Origin: Pseudomonadota bacterium
Lineage (GTDB): Bacteria > Pseudomonadota > Gammaproteobacteria > Burkholderiales > Burkholderiaceae_C
Reading direction: 5' to 3'
DNA length: 40,765 nt
NCBI GenBank assembly: GCA_019351955.1
Contig: JABBOE010000010.1
Coordinates: 1-40,765 of the forward strand
Within the stretch, counting starts at the first letter, position 1; each line of letters opens with the position of its first letter. The translations under genes and the position numbers were made by a program. The notes below the pieces were generated by a model. It was not told the DNA's origin and did not search any database. It saw only the letters and a list, made by a program, of their open reading frames with translations. Below, one piece after another: positions 26,803 through 36,304 of this stretch.

Positions 26803-29253
26803 CTACGCTGCAGGCTTAGCCGGGTCGGCGTCCGGTTTCGTGGCAGTTTCCTTGCGTCGTCTTTGGACATTGGCGTGTTCATTGCGGATTGCCCATGCCC
26901 AGTTGCGGATTTCGGGCATGTCCTGGCCATGCTGGTCGATGTAGCGTTTGTGCTCGATCAGCTTGTCCTGGAGTTGCTGCTTCAGGTACACGCCACGGTC
27001 GCCGGTCTGCGGCAGGCGGTCGATCACGTCTATCACCAGATGGAAACGGTCCAGATCGTTCAGCACTGTCATGTCGAACGGCGTGGTGATGGTGCCTTCT
27101 TCCTTGTAGCCACGGACGTGGATGTTGTGGTGGTTGGTACGGCGATAGGTTAGCCGGTGGATTGCCCACGGGTAGGCGTGGAAGGCGAAGATGACCGGCT
27201 TGTCCACGGTGAACAGCGCGTCGAAATCGACGTCGCGCAAGCCATGCGGATGCTCGCTTTGCGGTTGCAGGCGCATCAGGTCGACCACGTTGACCACGCG
27301 AATCTTCAGCGCTGGCAGGTGCTCGCGCAGGATCGATACGGCGGCCAGCGTCTCCAGCGTGGGCACGTCGCCGCAGCAGGCCATCACGACGTCGGGCGAG
27401 TCTTCCTCCTGATCGTTGCTGGCCCATTGCCAGATGCCGATGCCCTCAGCGCAATGCTTGACTGCAGCCTCCATGTCCAGCCACTGCGGCGCCGGGTGCT
27501 TGCCCGCGACCACCACGTTGACGTAGTGGCGGCTGCGCAGGCAGTGATCCATCACCGACAGTAAGCAGTTGGCATCCGGCGGGAAGTAGACGCGCACGAC
27601 CCCGGCCTTCTTGTTCATGACCACATCGATGAAACCGGGGTCCTGGTGCGTGAAGCCGTTGTGGTCTTGCCGCCAGACATGCGAGGCCAGCAGGTAATTG
27701 AGCGAGGCGATCTTGTGCCGCCAAGGCAGGTGCGAGCTGACTTGGAGCCACTTGGCGTGCTGGTTGAACATCGAATCGACGATGTGAACGAACGCCTCAT
27801 AGCAATTGAACAGCCCGTGCCGCCCTGTCAGCAGATAGCCTTCCAGCCAGCCTTCGCACTGGTGTTCGCTGAGCATTTCCATCACCCGGCCGCTGGGGGC
27901 CAGCCATTCATCGTTCGGCACGGTGGGTGCGTCCCACTGGCGCATTGTGACCTCGAAAAGGGACTCCAGCCCGTTGGACAGTGTCTCGTCCGGGCCGAAC
28001 ACGCGGAAATTCCGCTGCGCGCCATTGTTTCTCGCCACGTCGCGCAGAAATGGGCCGAGCACGTGGGTATCGCCGATACCGGGCGCACCCGGTTGCGGCA
28101 CGGTGCAGGCGTAGTCGCGGAAATCCGGCATGCGCAGGTCGCGCAGCAGGATGCCGCCGTTGGCATGCGGATTGGCCCCCATGCGACGCGTGCCTGTGGG
28201 CGCCAGTTCGGCCAGCTCCGCCCGCAAGCGGCCGTGGGAGTCGAACAGTTCCTCGGGGTGGTAGCTCTTCAGCCAAGTTTCCAGCTGCTGCAGATGTTCG
28301 GGCGGCGAGGACGCCGATATCGCGATGGGAACCTGATGCGCCCGGAAGGTGCCTTCGATCTGCAGGCCATCGACCACCTTCGGCCCGGTCCAGCCCTTGG
28401 GCGACCTGAGAACGATCATCGGCCAGCGTGCCCGCGTGAAATTGCCATGCTCACGGGCGTCGCGCTGGATCGCCCTGATCTGTTCCAGCGTCGTGTCGAG
28501 CGCGGTCGCCATCGCCGCGTGCATCAGCGCCGGCTCGTGCCCTTCGACGAAGATCGGCGCCCAGCCATAGCCGCGCAGCAACTGCTCCAGCTCCTCGTGG
28601 CTGATGCGCGCGAGCACGGTGGGGTTGGAAATCTTGTAGCCGTTCAGATGCAGGATTGGCAGCACTGCGCCGTCGGTCGCCGCATCGAGAAACTTGTTGG
28701 AGTGCCACGAGGTGGCCAGCGCCCCTGTCTCGGCTTCGCCATCGCCAATGACACAGGCGACGATCAGGCCGGGGTTGTCGAACACCGCGCCGAACGAGTG
28801 GCTGAGCGAGTAGCCCAGTTCGCCGCCTTCGTGGATTGAGCCAGGGCACTCCGGCGAGGCGTGGCTGGGAATGCCGCCGGGAAACGAAAACTGCTTGAAC
28901 AGCTTCTGCAGCCCCGCTTCGTCCTGGCTGATATCGGGATAGATCTCGCTGTACGTGCCTTCCAGGTAGGTGTTGCCAACCACAGCCGGGCCCCCATGGC
29001 CGGGGCCGGAGACATAGATCATGTCGAGGTCGTATTGCTTGATGAGCCGGTTCAGGTGCACGTAGATAAAGTTCTGCCCTGGCGTGGTGCCCCAGTGGCC
29101 GAGCAGCATGTGTTTCACGTCCGCCAGCGCCAGCGGTCGTTTCAGCAGAGGGTTGTCACACAGGAAAATCTGGCCGACCGCCAGGTAATTGGCGGCACGC
29201 CAGTAGGCGTCCATGCGCTGCAGCAAATCGGTCGGAAGTGTGGGTGTTTTCAT
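26803..29253 (-). CDS. xfp: Phosphoketolase (xylulose-5-P / fructose-6-P)
   Basis: This 816-residue ThDP enzyme splits xylulose-5-phosphate (and often fructose-6-phosphate) with phosphate into acetyl phosphate plus an aldose phosphate. Hallmarks are [19 protein letters not shown] near residue 60, [40 protein letters not shown], the ThDP/Mg site [19 protein letters not shown], and [13 protein letters not shown]. Length matches the family (about 790-825). The start at [12 protein letters not shown] is chosen because family proteins begin there; the upstream extension is unrelated. The C-terminal tail is Lys/Ala/Pro-rich. Convergent to the pentose phosphate operon, it would consume its products and supply acetyl phosphate. 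Confidence 0.95.
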   Translation of the reverse strand: MKTPTLPTDLLQRMDAYWRAANYLAVGQIFLCDNPLLKRPLALADVKHMLLGHWGTTPGQNFIYVHLNRLIKQYDLDMIYVSGPGHGGPAVVGNTYLEGTYSEIYPDISQDEAGLQKLFKQFSFPGGIPSHASPECPGSIHEGGELGYSLSHSFGAVFDNPGLIVACVIGDGEAETGALATSWHSNKFLDAATDGAVLPILHLNGYKISNPTVLARISHEELEQLLRGYGWAPIFVEGHEPALMHAAMATALDTTLEQIRAIQRDAREHGNFTRARWPMIVLRSPKGWTGPKVVDGLQIEGTFRAHQVPIAISASSPPEHLQQLETWLKSYHPEELFDSHGRLRAELAELAPTGTRRMGANPHANGGILLRDLRMPDFRDYACTVPQPGAPGIGDTHVLGPFLRDVARNNGAQRNFRVFGPDETLSNGLESLFEVTMRQWDAPTVPNDEWLAPSGRVMEMLSEHQCEGWLEGYLLTGRHGLFNCYEAFVHIVDSMFNQHAKWLQVSSHLPWRHKIASLNYLLASHVWRQDHNGFTHQDPGFIDVVMNKKAGVVRVYFPPDANCLLSVMDHCLRSRHYVNVVVAGKHPAPQWLDMEAAVKHCAEGIGIWQWASNDQEEDSPDVVMACCGDVPTLETLAAVSILREHLPALKIRVVNVVDLMRLQPQSEHPHGLRDVDFDALFTVDKPVIFAFHAYPWAIHRLTYRRTNHHNIHVRGYKEEGTITTPFDMTVLNDLDRFHLVIDVIDRLPQTGDRGVYLKQQLQDKLIEHKRYIDQHGQDMPEIRNWAWAIRNEHANVQRRRKETATKPDADPAKPAA

Positions 29254-29311
29254 GGCTCTGGGTTTCCGTACGCAGCCAGACGAACGGCTGCAACACACGC
29301 CACGTGCTCAC

Positions 29312-29325
29312 CCGACAGTTGTCGG
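29312..29325. promoter_or_regulatory. Perfect palindrome upstream of phosphoketolase
   Basis: CCGACA-GT-TGTCGG is a perfect 6-2-6 dyad 59 bases before the phosphoketolase start, a position suitable for an operator overlapping the promoter. No regulator is adjacent, and a 14-bp palindrome can occur by chance in GC-rich DNA. Confidence 0.3.
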
Positions 29326-30384
29326 CAGCAAGGAAAGCCAACGGGACGACAGATGCTGATTGGTGCACAAGACATTTTCAGGGCGCGAACCAGTGATTGC
29401 GGACATCGCCGAGTCGATGTGCTGATTCGGGCAAGCATTTGCACGGCGGCTGATCGCAGCGATCACAAAAATCTCCCGCCTGCTGCGCGACAGGCGCGGG
29501 TGGCGGTGGGGCAACAACGATGGTGCCGCCACTCCTTGCTCAGGTGCCCTGCGCGCCGACATCGCCGGTCATCCCTTGTATTTCCGTCTTGCGCGGGTTG
29601 CATTGGGGCCCCAGCGGACCTGTACAAGCTCCAAGCGCCAGATCTCCAGCAGCGTCACAGCGGATATTGAGTAAACCATGATGATTTCCTATCGAGATAC
29701 AGGTGAACGGGCCCACTGCACTTTGGTGGCGCGAACTGCATGCGTCTGTACGCTGCCGCACCAAGGCGTGACCACAAGGGTCGCGCAGAGCGCGCCAATC
29801 GGCTTTCGGGGCAACATGCACGACCCAGCAGGCATGCATGTCCTAACAATTTCGGGCGCGAGGTCAAGTGCATCCGCCGCGGGGGACGCGGCCACGCATA
29901 GGCTGAGAAACCCAAGGCTCTTCTTCTCCAGTCGAGGCTTTTTTCGGATGGCCGCCCTGCGTGCAGCTCAAGCGAATTGCTTCGATCGGCAGCATGGGCC
30001 CGAGGACGGCCACAGCGGTCCGCGGCAATGCCTGATTGACCCGCACGCAGACGAACGGGTGACCGGGAGCATGCGCCCGGGAGATCAGTGACTGCAAAAT
30101 CGAAGGCATAGAGCGTCGGGTTACAGCGAGATCGGCACGTCCTGTTGATTCGCCACAGCGGGCTCGACGAAGTGCTAAGCTGGATCACCGCCGTTACACG
30201 ATGTGATTTCTTCACGGGCAACGTCGAGCGGATGCTGTCGGTGGCGGTTCGTGTGGAAATCGAGTCACGTGTCGTCATTGGATGGGCAATAATCGAGGCC
30301 GTTTTCACAGCGAAAATGGCGCAGCGCGTCCGATTGGTTCGCCGCCGCGTGCTTTCACCCTTTCTCACTTCATCAGGATAACCA
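29326..30384. other. Unassigned region of about 1 kb
   Basis: No recognisable gene was found on either strand. Long minus-strand frames here (29655-30392) have Arg/Ser/Pro-rich compositions typical of non-coding GC-rich DNA. Scattered segments look faintly protein-like (for example TAVAVLGPMLPIEAIRLSCT on the minus strand near 30000), which may indicate decayed genes. No tRNA or clear terminator was seen. Confidence 0.4.
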
Positions 30385-30582
30385 TTGGCCAAGCCGAATT
30401 ACTCCTACGAAAAACGCCAGAAGGAACTCGCCAAGCAGCGCAAAAAGCAGGAAAAGCTCCAGCGCAAGGCACACAAGCCGGACGATCACCCGACTTCGGG
30501 CGAGGCCCAGGGCGGTAGTGCTGCAATCGATAGCCCGAGCCCTGCGGAGGTGCCCGGCGCGGCCCCCGGCACGACCAACTGA
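30385..30582 (+). CDS. Small basic conserved-type protein, 65 aa
   Basis: This is a 65-residue protein. The N-terminal half (MAKPNYSYEKRQKELAKQRK, then KQEKLQRK) is a highly charged amphipathic helix, probably coiled coil. The C-terminal half is Gly/Ser/Pro/Ala-rich and probably disordered. The M-KPNYS-EKRQ-ELAK pattern recurs as a short hypothetical protein in many proteobacteria. The start is a TTG preceded by AGGA; ATT just before it is an unlikely alternative. Function is unknown. Confidence 0.7.
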   Translation: MAKPNYSYEKRQKELAKQRKKQEKLQRKAHKPDDHPTSGEAQGGSAAIDSPSPAEVPGAAPGTTN

Positions 30583-30607
30583 TTTGCCCGGCGCTTCGAA
30601 CGGATGC

Positions 30608-30781
30608 ATGTGCGGTGTGCTGAGCAACCAGCCTAAGTGCTGCGTTTGTTGCGGCGAAATCCAGCCATATGGCCGAGGTGCCTCGATGACTGTCAGCATT
30701 GCCCGACGAGCCGGCACCATCTCCTTGCACTGCCCGGCCGGCGCAATGCAGGACCGCCTCAAGATTGCCGATGCGGGCTAG
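30608..30781 (+). CDS. Possible 57-aa cysteine-rich protein
   Basis: A 57-codon frame starts with ATG 25 bases after the previous small gene. It encodes MCGVLSNQPKCCVCCGEIQP followed by a region ending TISLHCPAGAMQDRLKIAD. The CxCC and HC pairs could bind zinc in a small treble-clef or ribbon, and the composition is protein-like. The ribosome binding site is weak and I recognise no family, so it may be a remnant of a longer gene. Confidence 0.4.
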   Translation: MCGVLSNQPKCCVCCGEIQPYGRGASMTVSIARRAGTISLHCPAGAMQDRLKIADAG

Positions 30782-31078
30782 GCTTCGATCGTGGTGCCTG
30801 TACGCAAGCCGTTGGGCATCTCCACATGGTCTTCCCTGAAGGATCCCGCCGCCCCAGGGATATCCAGGTGAGGCTGGTTACATCGATGCCATCGTGGCGC
30901 TGGGATGGGAAGGGCGCACTTCGGACATCCTCGCCCTTCTGCGAAGCTTCAGCGTGAAAAAACGCGGCACGGCGTCGCGCAGGGCGGGGTCGCAGCCCAT
31001 GGACTGGAGATCGACTCCTTGCCCAAGGCCGGACCCAACCCGCGCAACGCCGCAGCAAGGACTGCGCGGGGGCGTCGC

Positions 31079-32665
31079 TCAGCCCAATTCTTCATACAGC
31101 GGCAAAGTCAGGAATTCCGTGAATTCCTGACCGGTGGCCATACGCTCGAAAATCTGCGCAGCCTTGTCGAACTGCCCGTGAGCGCCGGTTGCCTTCACAT
31201 GGGCAAGCTCTTCGGGTATGAGCGCACGCACCATGTCGGCAGTGACCTTGCGCCCGTCGTCAAGCACCCCTTTTGGAGACTGGATCCATTGCCACACCTG
31301 GCTTCGTGAGATTTCAGCCGTGGCGGCGTCTTCCATCAAGTTGTGAATGGGTACGGCACCGCTGCCGGAGAGCCATGCGCCGAGGTAATGGATGCCGACG
31401 TTGATGTTGTTGCGCAGGCCCGATTCCGTAATCGGCTGTTCAGGCACGAAGTTCAGCAAATCGGCAGCCGTGATGGTCACGTCATCGCGCGTCTTTTCGA
31501 TCTGATTCGGTTTGTTGCCAAGGACGGCAACAAACTCCTCCATCGCGGAGGCAACCAACCCCGGGTGGGCGACCCAGCCGCCGTCATAGCCGTCGGTCGC
31601 ATCGCGCCGCTTGTCAGCGCGGATTCCCTCCATGGCGCGGGCATTTTTTTCCGCATCATTCTTGATGGGAATTAACGCGCTCATGCCACCAATGGCTGGC
31701 GCGCCACGGCGATGGCAGGTTTTGAGTAGAAGGAGCGCGTAGGCCCGCATGAAAGGCACGTTCATGGTGATCTGCGCGCGGTCGGCCAAGCAAAAGTTGC
31801 GGTCGACTTTGAACTTCTTGATGGCACTAAAGATGTAGTCCCAGCGCCCCGCGTTCAGGCCAGCACTGTGCTCGCGAAGTTCATACAGGATTTCATCCAT
31901 TTCGAACGCGGCCAGGATCGTCTCCACCAGCACCGTGGCCTTGATGGTGCCCCGTGGAATGCCAAGTGTGTCCTGAGCCATCACAAACACGTCATTCCAA
32001 AGGCGGGCCTCCAGATGGCTTTCCATCTTCGGCAGATAGAAGTAGGGCCCCGCGCCGCGCCCGATGAGCTCTTTCGCGTTGTGAAAGAGGTAAAGGCCAA
32101 AATCAAACAAGGAGCCGCTCACGCGCTGGCCGTCCACGCGCATGTGCTTTTCGTCCAGATGCCAGCCACGCGGGCGCACCTGCAGCGTGGCGATCTCGTC
32201 GTTCAGCTTGTAGGTTTTGCCACCCTGCTCAAGCACGATGGTGCGGCGAATGGCGTCCGACAGGTTGATCTGACCCTGGATCTGATTGTCCCAGTTCGGG
32301 CTGTTCGCATCCTCGAAGTCCGCCATGTAGCTGTCCGCGCCCGAGTTGAAGGCGTTGATGACCATCTTGCGATCCACCGGACCGGTGATCTCCACGCGCC
32401 GCGTCACAAGCGGCTTCGGCAACCGGGCAATGGTCCAATTCCCCTCACGGATGGCACGTGTGTCGGGGAGAAAGTCAGGGCGCTCGCCAGCATCGAGCCG
32501 CTTTGTGCGTGCTGCGCGCTCGGCGAGGAGCGCTTGGCGACGTGGCTCGAATGCCCGGTGTAGCGTCGCCACGAAGTTCAGCGCCGGCGGCGTCAGCACG
32601 CCGTCGAACGCGGGGTTGTGGGGAGCGGTGATGCTGATGCCCTGGGGTAGGTCTATGGATTGCAT
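31079..32665 (-). CDS. aceB: Malate synthase A
   Basis: This 528-residue cytosolic malate synthase condenses glyoxylate with acetyl-CoA in the glyoxylate shunt. It is of the A type (about 530 residues). Family motifs include [30 protein letters not shown] (Mg and substrate site), [31 protein letters not shown], and [36 protein letters not shown] and [14 protein letters not shown] follow. AGGAG lies six bases before the ATG. A LysR gene is divergent from it across a 253-base gap and is its likely regulator. No isocitrate lyase gene is in the window. Confidence 0.95.
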   Translation of the reverse strand: MQSIDLPQGISITAPHNPAFDGVLTPPALNFVATLHRAFEPRRQALLAERAARTKRLDAGERPDFLPDTRAIREGNWTIARLPKPLVTRRVEITGPVDRKMVINAFNSGADSYMADFEDANSPNWDNQIQGQINLSDAIRRTIVLEQGGKTYKLNDEIATLQVRPRGWHLDEKHMRVDGQRVSGSLFDFGLYLFHNAKELIGRGAGPYFYLPKMESHLEARLWNDVFVMAQDTLGIPRGTIKATVLVETILAAFEMDEILYELREHSAGLNAGRWDYIFSAIKKFKVDRNFCLADRAQITMNVPFMRAYALLLLKTCHRRGAPAIGGMSALIPIKNDAEKNARAMEGIRADKRRDATDGYDGGWVAHPGLVASAMEEFVAVLGNKPNQIEKTRDDVTITAADLLNFVPEQPITESGLRNNINVGIHYLGAWLSGSGAVPIHNLMEDAATAEISRSQVWQWIQSPKGVLDDGRKVTADMVRALIPEELAHVKATGAHGQFDKAAQIFERMATGQEFTEFLTLPLYEELG

Positions 32666-32918
32666 GCGAATCTCCTGTGAACGGCTTTTCAGAATTCAAA
32701 ATGATGCGGTGCGTCAATTGGCCAGGTCGCTCTTGGCGCGAACGATCGTTTTTTTATGCTGCACTGCAAAGTGTAGGTCGATCGGCCCGTGTCGTGGCCG
32801 CGCCAGCGTAAGACAGTCTTGACATCAATGGTGGTAATAAGGCCGAATCACGGCCTGGATACCCAAGAAATATGAAAGAGTTTTCACCTGCACGGCCCGA
32901 ATCAAGAAACGCACCAAT

Positions 32919-33872
32919 ATGGATCGACTCAAGCAGATTGAAACGTTCGTCGCCGTAGCCAGCCGCGGAAGCCTGACGGCCGCTGCAAATGCCGAAGGCG
33001 TGGCGCCCGCGATCATTGGGCGACGCATCGACGGACTGGAGGCCCGCTTGGGGGTCAAGTTGCTGGTGCGCACCACCCGGCGCATCACGCTCACGCACGA
33101 AGGCGTGTCCTTCCTGGAAGACTGCCAGCGGCTGTTGACCGACCTGCAGAGCGCGGAAGCGAGCGTGACCGCCGGCGGCGTCAAGGCCAGCGGGCACCTG
33201 CGCATTACGGCGCCCGCCGGCTTTGGTCGAAAGCATGTCGCGCCGCTGGTGCCTGCGTTCCGCGAGCGCAATCCGGACGTCACCTTGTCGCTGGACCTGA
33301 CCGACCGGCTCGTTGATCTGGTCAACGAGGGCTACGATTGCGCCGTGCGCGTGGGCGCGCTGGCTGACTCGCCGCTGATTGGCGTTCGCTTGGGGGAAAG
33401 CCGTCGCGCTTGCGTGGCGTCGGCGGCCTATATCGGTCGCCATGGGGCGCCGCACACGCCGCAGGATCTATCGCGTCACCGCTGTCTGGCCTATTCCTCG
33501 GTGGCAAGCCAGCCCCGCGGATGGGTCTTTCAAATTGACGGCGAACTGCAGCATTTGCGCGTCAGCGGCCCGCTTGACTGCACCGACGGGGCGGTGCTCC
33601 ACCAGTGGTGCCTGGAAGGGCACGGCCTGGCTTGGCGCTCGATGTGGGAAGTGGGCGAAGACTTGGCGGCCGGGCGATTGGTGGAGGTCCTTGCCGACTT
33701 CTGCGCGCCTCCCGTGGGCATTCACGCCGTGTTTGCGCAACGCAAGCACATGCCGTTGCGCCTGCGGCTGTGGGTCGACTATCTGAAGGACTGTTTTGCC
33801 GATCCCACGCTCTGGCCCTGGTCGGCCGCGGCCCAGGGCTCCATGACGCCCGGCACGAGAGTCTCCGGGTGA
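32919..33872 (+). CDS. LysR-family transcriptional regulator
   Basis: This 317-residue LysR protein has an N-terminal winged helix-turn-helix at about residues 4-62 (IETFVAVASRGSLTAAANAE, then GRRIDGLEARLGVKLLVRTT). It is followed by a periplasmic-binding-protein-like effector domain beginning GHLRITAPAGFGRKHVAPLV. That opening is typical of the large CrgA/DmlR-type subgroup. Divergent orientation from malate synthase suggests it controls that gene and itself from the shared 253-base intergenic region. The effector is unknown; a C2 or dicarboxylic acid would be logical, by inference only. Confidence 0.9.
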   Translation: MDRLKQIETFVAVASRGSLTAAANAEGVAPAIIGRRIDGLEARLGVKLLVRTTRRITLTHEGVSFLEDCQRLLTDLQSAEASVTAGGVKASGHLRITAPAGFGRKHVAPLVPAFRERNPDVTLSLDLTDRLVDLVNEGYDCAVRVGALADSPLIGVRLGESRRACVASAAYIGRHGAPHTPQDLSRHRCLAYSSVASQPRGWVFQIDGELQHLRVSGPLDCTDGAVLHQWCLEGHGLAWRSMWEVGEDLAAGRLVEVLADFCAPPVGIHAVFAQRKHMPLRLRLWVDYLKDCFADPTLWPWSAAAQGSMTPGTRVSG

Positions 33873-33970
33873 GGAGGTGACGGCGTTTCCTTTGTTACAG
33901 GCGCACACAGTGCGTCGGGGCGACCCTGCCGATAATGCGGGCCGTAACGCGAACCTGTCCTCTGCGACCC

Positions 33971-34132
33971 ATGTTTGGCTTGGCCGTATCCTTCATTTCC
34001 TACCCGGTGGCCGTGTGGTGGCTGCGACGCCTTTTCGAGAACATGGGGCTCGAATCGAACACGAAATTTCTCATATTCCTCTTGGCCAGCGCCGTGTCGT
34101 GGCTTGCAGGCACGGCCGCTTCACACTTTTAA
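33971..34132 (+). CDS. Small two-helix membrane protein, 53 aa
   Basis: This is a 53-residue protein with two predicted membrane helices, FGLAVSFISYPVAVWWL and FLIFLLASAVSWLAG, joined by a short charged loop (RRLFENMGLESNTK). An upstream in-frame ATG at 33935 would add 12 non-hydrophobic residues; the start just before the first helix is preferred, though neither has a clear ribosome binding site. Its 3' end overlaps the end of zur by 12 bases on the opposite strand. Function is unknown. Confidence 0.55.
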   Translation: MFGLAVSFISYPVAVWWLRRLFENMGLESNTKFLIFLLASAVSWLAGTAASHF

Positions 34133-34621
34133 GGCGGCGGGCTTGGGGCAACCCTGGCAACGCGGGCACAGTCCATGCACGGTGATTTCGGTCGCCAGGC
34201 TGGTCAGTCCTTGCTGGCGCAACTGATCCCGCACCTGGGCCAGCGCCTTCGGTAAGGCGGGAGCGGCAGGAAGCGGGGCCACGCTGTGGCAGCGCGTGCA
34301 GGCAAACATGCTGGCCGTGCTGCCGCCGGCATTCGAGCTGAAGCGCCAGGTGCGGTCCGGGCCCTGAAAGCGATGGATCAAGCTGGCGCAGGTCATGCGG
34401 TCGAGGATCCGGTAAAGCGTGACACGATCGACGGGCGACGATGTGGCCAGTCGGGCTGCGATGGCATCGTGCGCGAGTGGCGCAGCCGCTTGATCGAGCG
34501 CATGCAGGACTGCCAGCGCGGCTGGCGTGGCACGCAACCCGTGCTGGCGCAGCGTCTGGGCCAGTTGCTCCATGCGTGCCGAGGCCCGCACGAGGGATTC
34601 AGGAGGCGATGCCTGGCGCAT
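34121..34621 (-). CDS. zur: Fur-family regulator, probable zinc uptake regulator
   Basis: This 166-residue Fur-superfamily repressor has a winged-helix DNA-binding half (LRQHGLRATPAALAVLHALD, then VDRVTLYRILDRMTCASLIH) and a dimerisation half. The latter carries the structural zinc cysteines CTRC near residue 110 and CPRCQGC at the C-terminus. Position at the end of the znuACB operon identifies it as Zur rather than Fur. The ATG lies inside the last codons of znuB (23-base overlap); an internal Met 16 codons later (MEQLAQTL) is an alternative start. With zinc bound it should repress this operon, probably through the palindrome before znuA. Confidence 0.85.
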   Translation of the reverse strand: MRQASPPESLVRASARMEQLAQTLRQHGLRATPAALAVLHALDQAAAPLAHDAIAARLATSSPVDRVTLYRILDRMTCASLIHRFQGPDRTWRFSSNAGGSTASMFACTRCHSVAPLPAAPALPKALAQVRDQLRQQGLTSLATEITVHGLCPRCQGCPKPAALKV

Positions 34622-35414
34622 CGGCGGGATGCATGAATTGCGCTGCGACGTAGAGTGCGAAACTCAGCGAAGCAATCCAGGTGCTGGACGGATAGCCGAT
34701 GTAATACGCCGCTGCGAGTCCCGCCCACGTGAGGAGGAGGGCAAGAACCATGGCCAGCAGCACGCCGCGCGCCATGCCGCGCGTCAGCGCCTGCGCTGCA
34801 GCGGCTGGGCCGATGAGGAAAGCGAAAATCAGCAGTGCGCCGATCACCGGCACCGCAATGGCCACCACCGCAGCCACCAAGGCGATGAACAGAAGATCCA
34901 GAGCGCGCACCGGCACGCCGCGCGCGCGCGCGGCCTCAGGGTTGAGGCTGGCGAATGCCAGCGGGCGGTAGATGCCCGCAAGCGCCAGCAGGCAGGCGAG
35001 TGCCACGCCGAGCGACAAGGCGGCCTGCTGTGCCGTGATCCCGACGATGCTGCCGAACAGGATGCTCATGGCAGCCTGCGCGTTGGCCGTATACAGGTTA
35101 AGGAACAGCACGCCCAAACCAAGCGCGAACATCAGCACCATGCCGATGCCGATATCGCGCTCGCGCAGTCTGCCGCCGGCCAGGCCCAGCGCCAGCGCAG
35201 CCGCCAGCGTGAAGGCAAACAGGCCGAGATAGGGGCTCAGTCCCAGCAAAATGGCGCCCGCTGCGCCTGTGAAGCCGACGTGCGACAGCGCATGAGCAGC
35301 AAAGGCTTGCCGCCGTAGCGTGACGAAGTAGCCGATCGCCGCGCTGGCCACGGCGATGCTGCTGGCGGCCAAGAGCGCGTGGCGCATGAAGCCATAGTCC
35401 AAACCGAGGATCAT
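34599..35414 (-). CDS. znuB: Zinc/metal ABC transporter permease
   Basis: This 271-residue inner-membrane permease of the ABC-3 (ZnuB/MntB) family has about eight hydrophobic helices. Characteristic sequence includes RRQAFAAHALSHVGFTGAAG near residue 40, the cytoplasmic coupling region FASLNPEAARARGVPV, and VPVIGALLIFAFLIGPAAAA. GGGAG precedes the ATG, which overlaps the znuC stop as ATGA. It pairs with ZnuC for import of the metal delivered by ZnuA. Confidence 0.92.
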   Translation of the reverse strand: MILGLDYGFMRHALLAASSIAVASAAIGYFVTLRRQAFAAHALSHVGFTGAAGAILLGLSPYLGLFAFTLAAALALGLAGGRLRERDIGIGMVLMFALGLGVLFLNLYTANAQAAMSILFGSIVGITAQQAALSLGVALACLLALAGIYRPLAFASLNPEAARARGVPVRALDLLFIALVAAVVAIAVPVIGALLIFAFLIGPAAAAQALTRGMARGVLLAMVLALLLTWAGLAAAYYIGYPSSTWIASLSFALYVAAQFMHPADAPGIAS

Positions 35415-36304
35415 GGCGCGCTCCCAGAGTTGTGCGCGTGGCCACAATGGGGTGAGACCTCGGGCATGAAGCCATGCGTCGGGTGAATGAACATGTAGCC
35501 GTCATGCCGCGCCACGGACATGGGCAGGCCATACAGCGCACTGAGCGACTCGGCGTTGACCACTTCGTCGACCGTGCCCATGCGACCGCGCTTGCCCGCA
35601 AGATAGAGCACTTGATCCATCACGGGCAGCAGGGGGTTGATGTCATGCGCGGTCAGCAGCACCGTCAGGCCTTCGTCACGGCACAAGCGGTTCACCAGCA
35701 GGAGAACGCTTTGTTGGGAGCGCGGGTCGAGGTTCGAGAGCGGCTCGTCCAGGAGCAGAAGGCGCACCGGATTGATCAGCGCCTGTGCAATGCACACACG
35801 CTGGCGTTCACCGCCCGAAAGCCCTGCCATCGGTCGGGCGGCCAGATGCAGCGCATCCACGCTGCGCAGCGCCTGCTGCAGGGCTTGGTTTCGCCTGCTC
35901 GCCCCACGCAGACCTAGGCCCCAGCGCTCACCTTCCCAGGCGGCGCCGACGAAGCTGGCCACGGCCACACGCCCGTATGCGCCTTCGGGGACGCTCTGGG
36001 CCACGTATCCAACGCGCGTACGCGCCTGCGCCGGATCTTCTCCCAGCAATTCAAGTTGGCCCCCACCGACAGGCAATATGCCAGCCAGGGTTTGCAGCAG
36101 CGTGGTCTTGCCCGATCCGTTACTCCCGAATACGCCGACCAACTGGCCAGGGGCGATGCGCAGGTCCAGCGTTTCGATCACCGCGCGTGCCGCGCGCCTG
36201 CATGTCAAGGCGTTGGCACAGACGGCCCAGGCCGATGGCGCCGCGGCCGCAGCATCGGCATCGCGGCCGCCAAGGGTTGCGTCGCCCTGCACAGGGTGTC
36301 TCAT
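35411..36304 (-). CDS. znuC: Zinc/metal ABC transporter ATP-binding protein
   Basis: This 297-residue ABC ATPase has a Walker A motif GSNGSGKTT near residue 61, a Q-loop (VGYVAQSVPEG), the signature LSGGERQR, Walker B LLLLDEPLSNLD, and the switch histidine in LLTAHDINPL. It has a 35-residue Ala/Asp-rich N-terminal extension and a C-terminal tail ending in His-containing sequence (PHCGHAHNSG), which might bind metal. The ATG overlaps the znuA stop (ATGA) and its stop overlaps znuB, indicating coupled translation. It energises metal uptake from the cytoplasmic side. Confidence 0.93.
   Translation of the reverse strand: MRHPVQGDATLGGRDADAAAAAPSAWAVCANALTCRRAARAVIETLDLRIAPGQLVGVFGSNGSGKTTLLQTLAGILPVGGGQLELLGEDPAQARTRVGYVAQSVPEGAYGRVAVASFVGAAWEGERWGLGLRGASRRNQALQQALRSVDALHLAARPMAGLSGGERQRVCIAQALINPVRLLLLDEPLSNLDPRSQQSVLLLVNRLCRDEGLTVLLTAHDINPLLPVMDQVLYLAGKRGRMGTVDEVVNAESLSALYGLPMSVARHDGYMFIHPTHGFMPEVSPHCGHAHNSGSAP

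Noticed and set aside
27646-28839. 397-codon plus-strand frame inside phosphoketolase
   Set aside because: Antisense to a fully supported enzyme gene; composition typical of reverse-frame reading.
31020-31078. Hairpin CCGCGCA/TGCGCGG downstream of malate synthase
   Set aside because: Loop of about 14 bases and no U-tract; weak as an intrinsic terminator.
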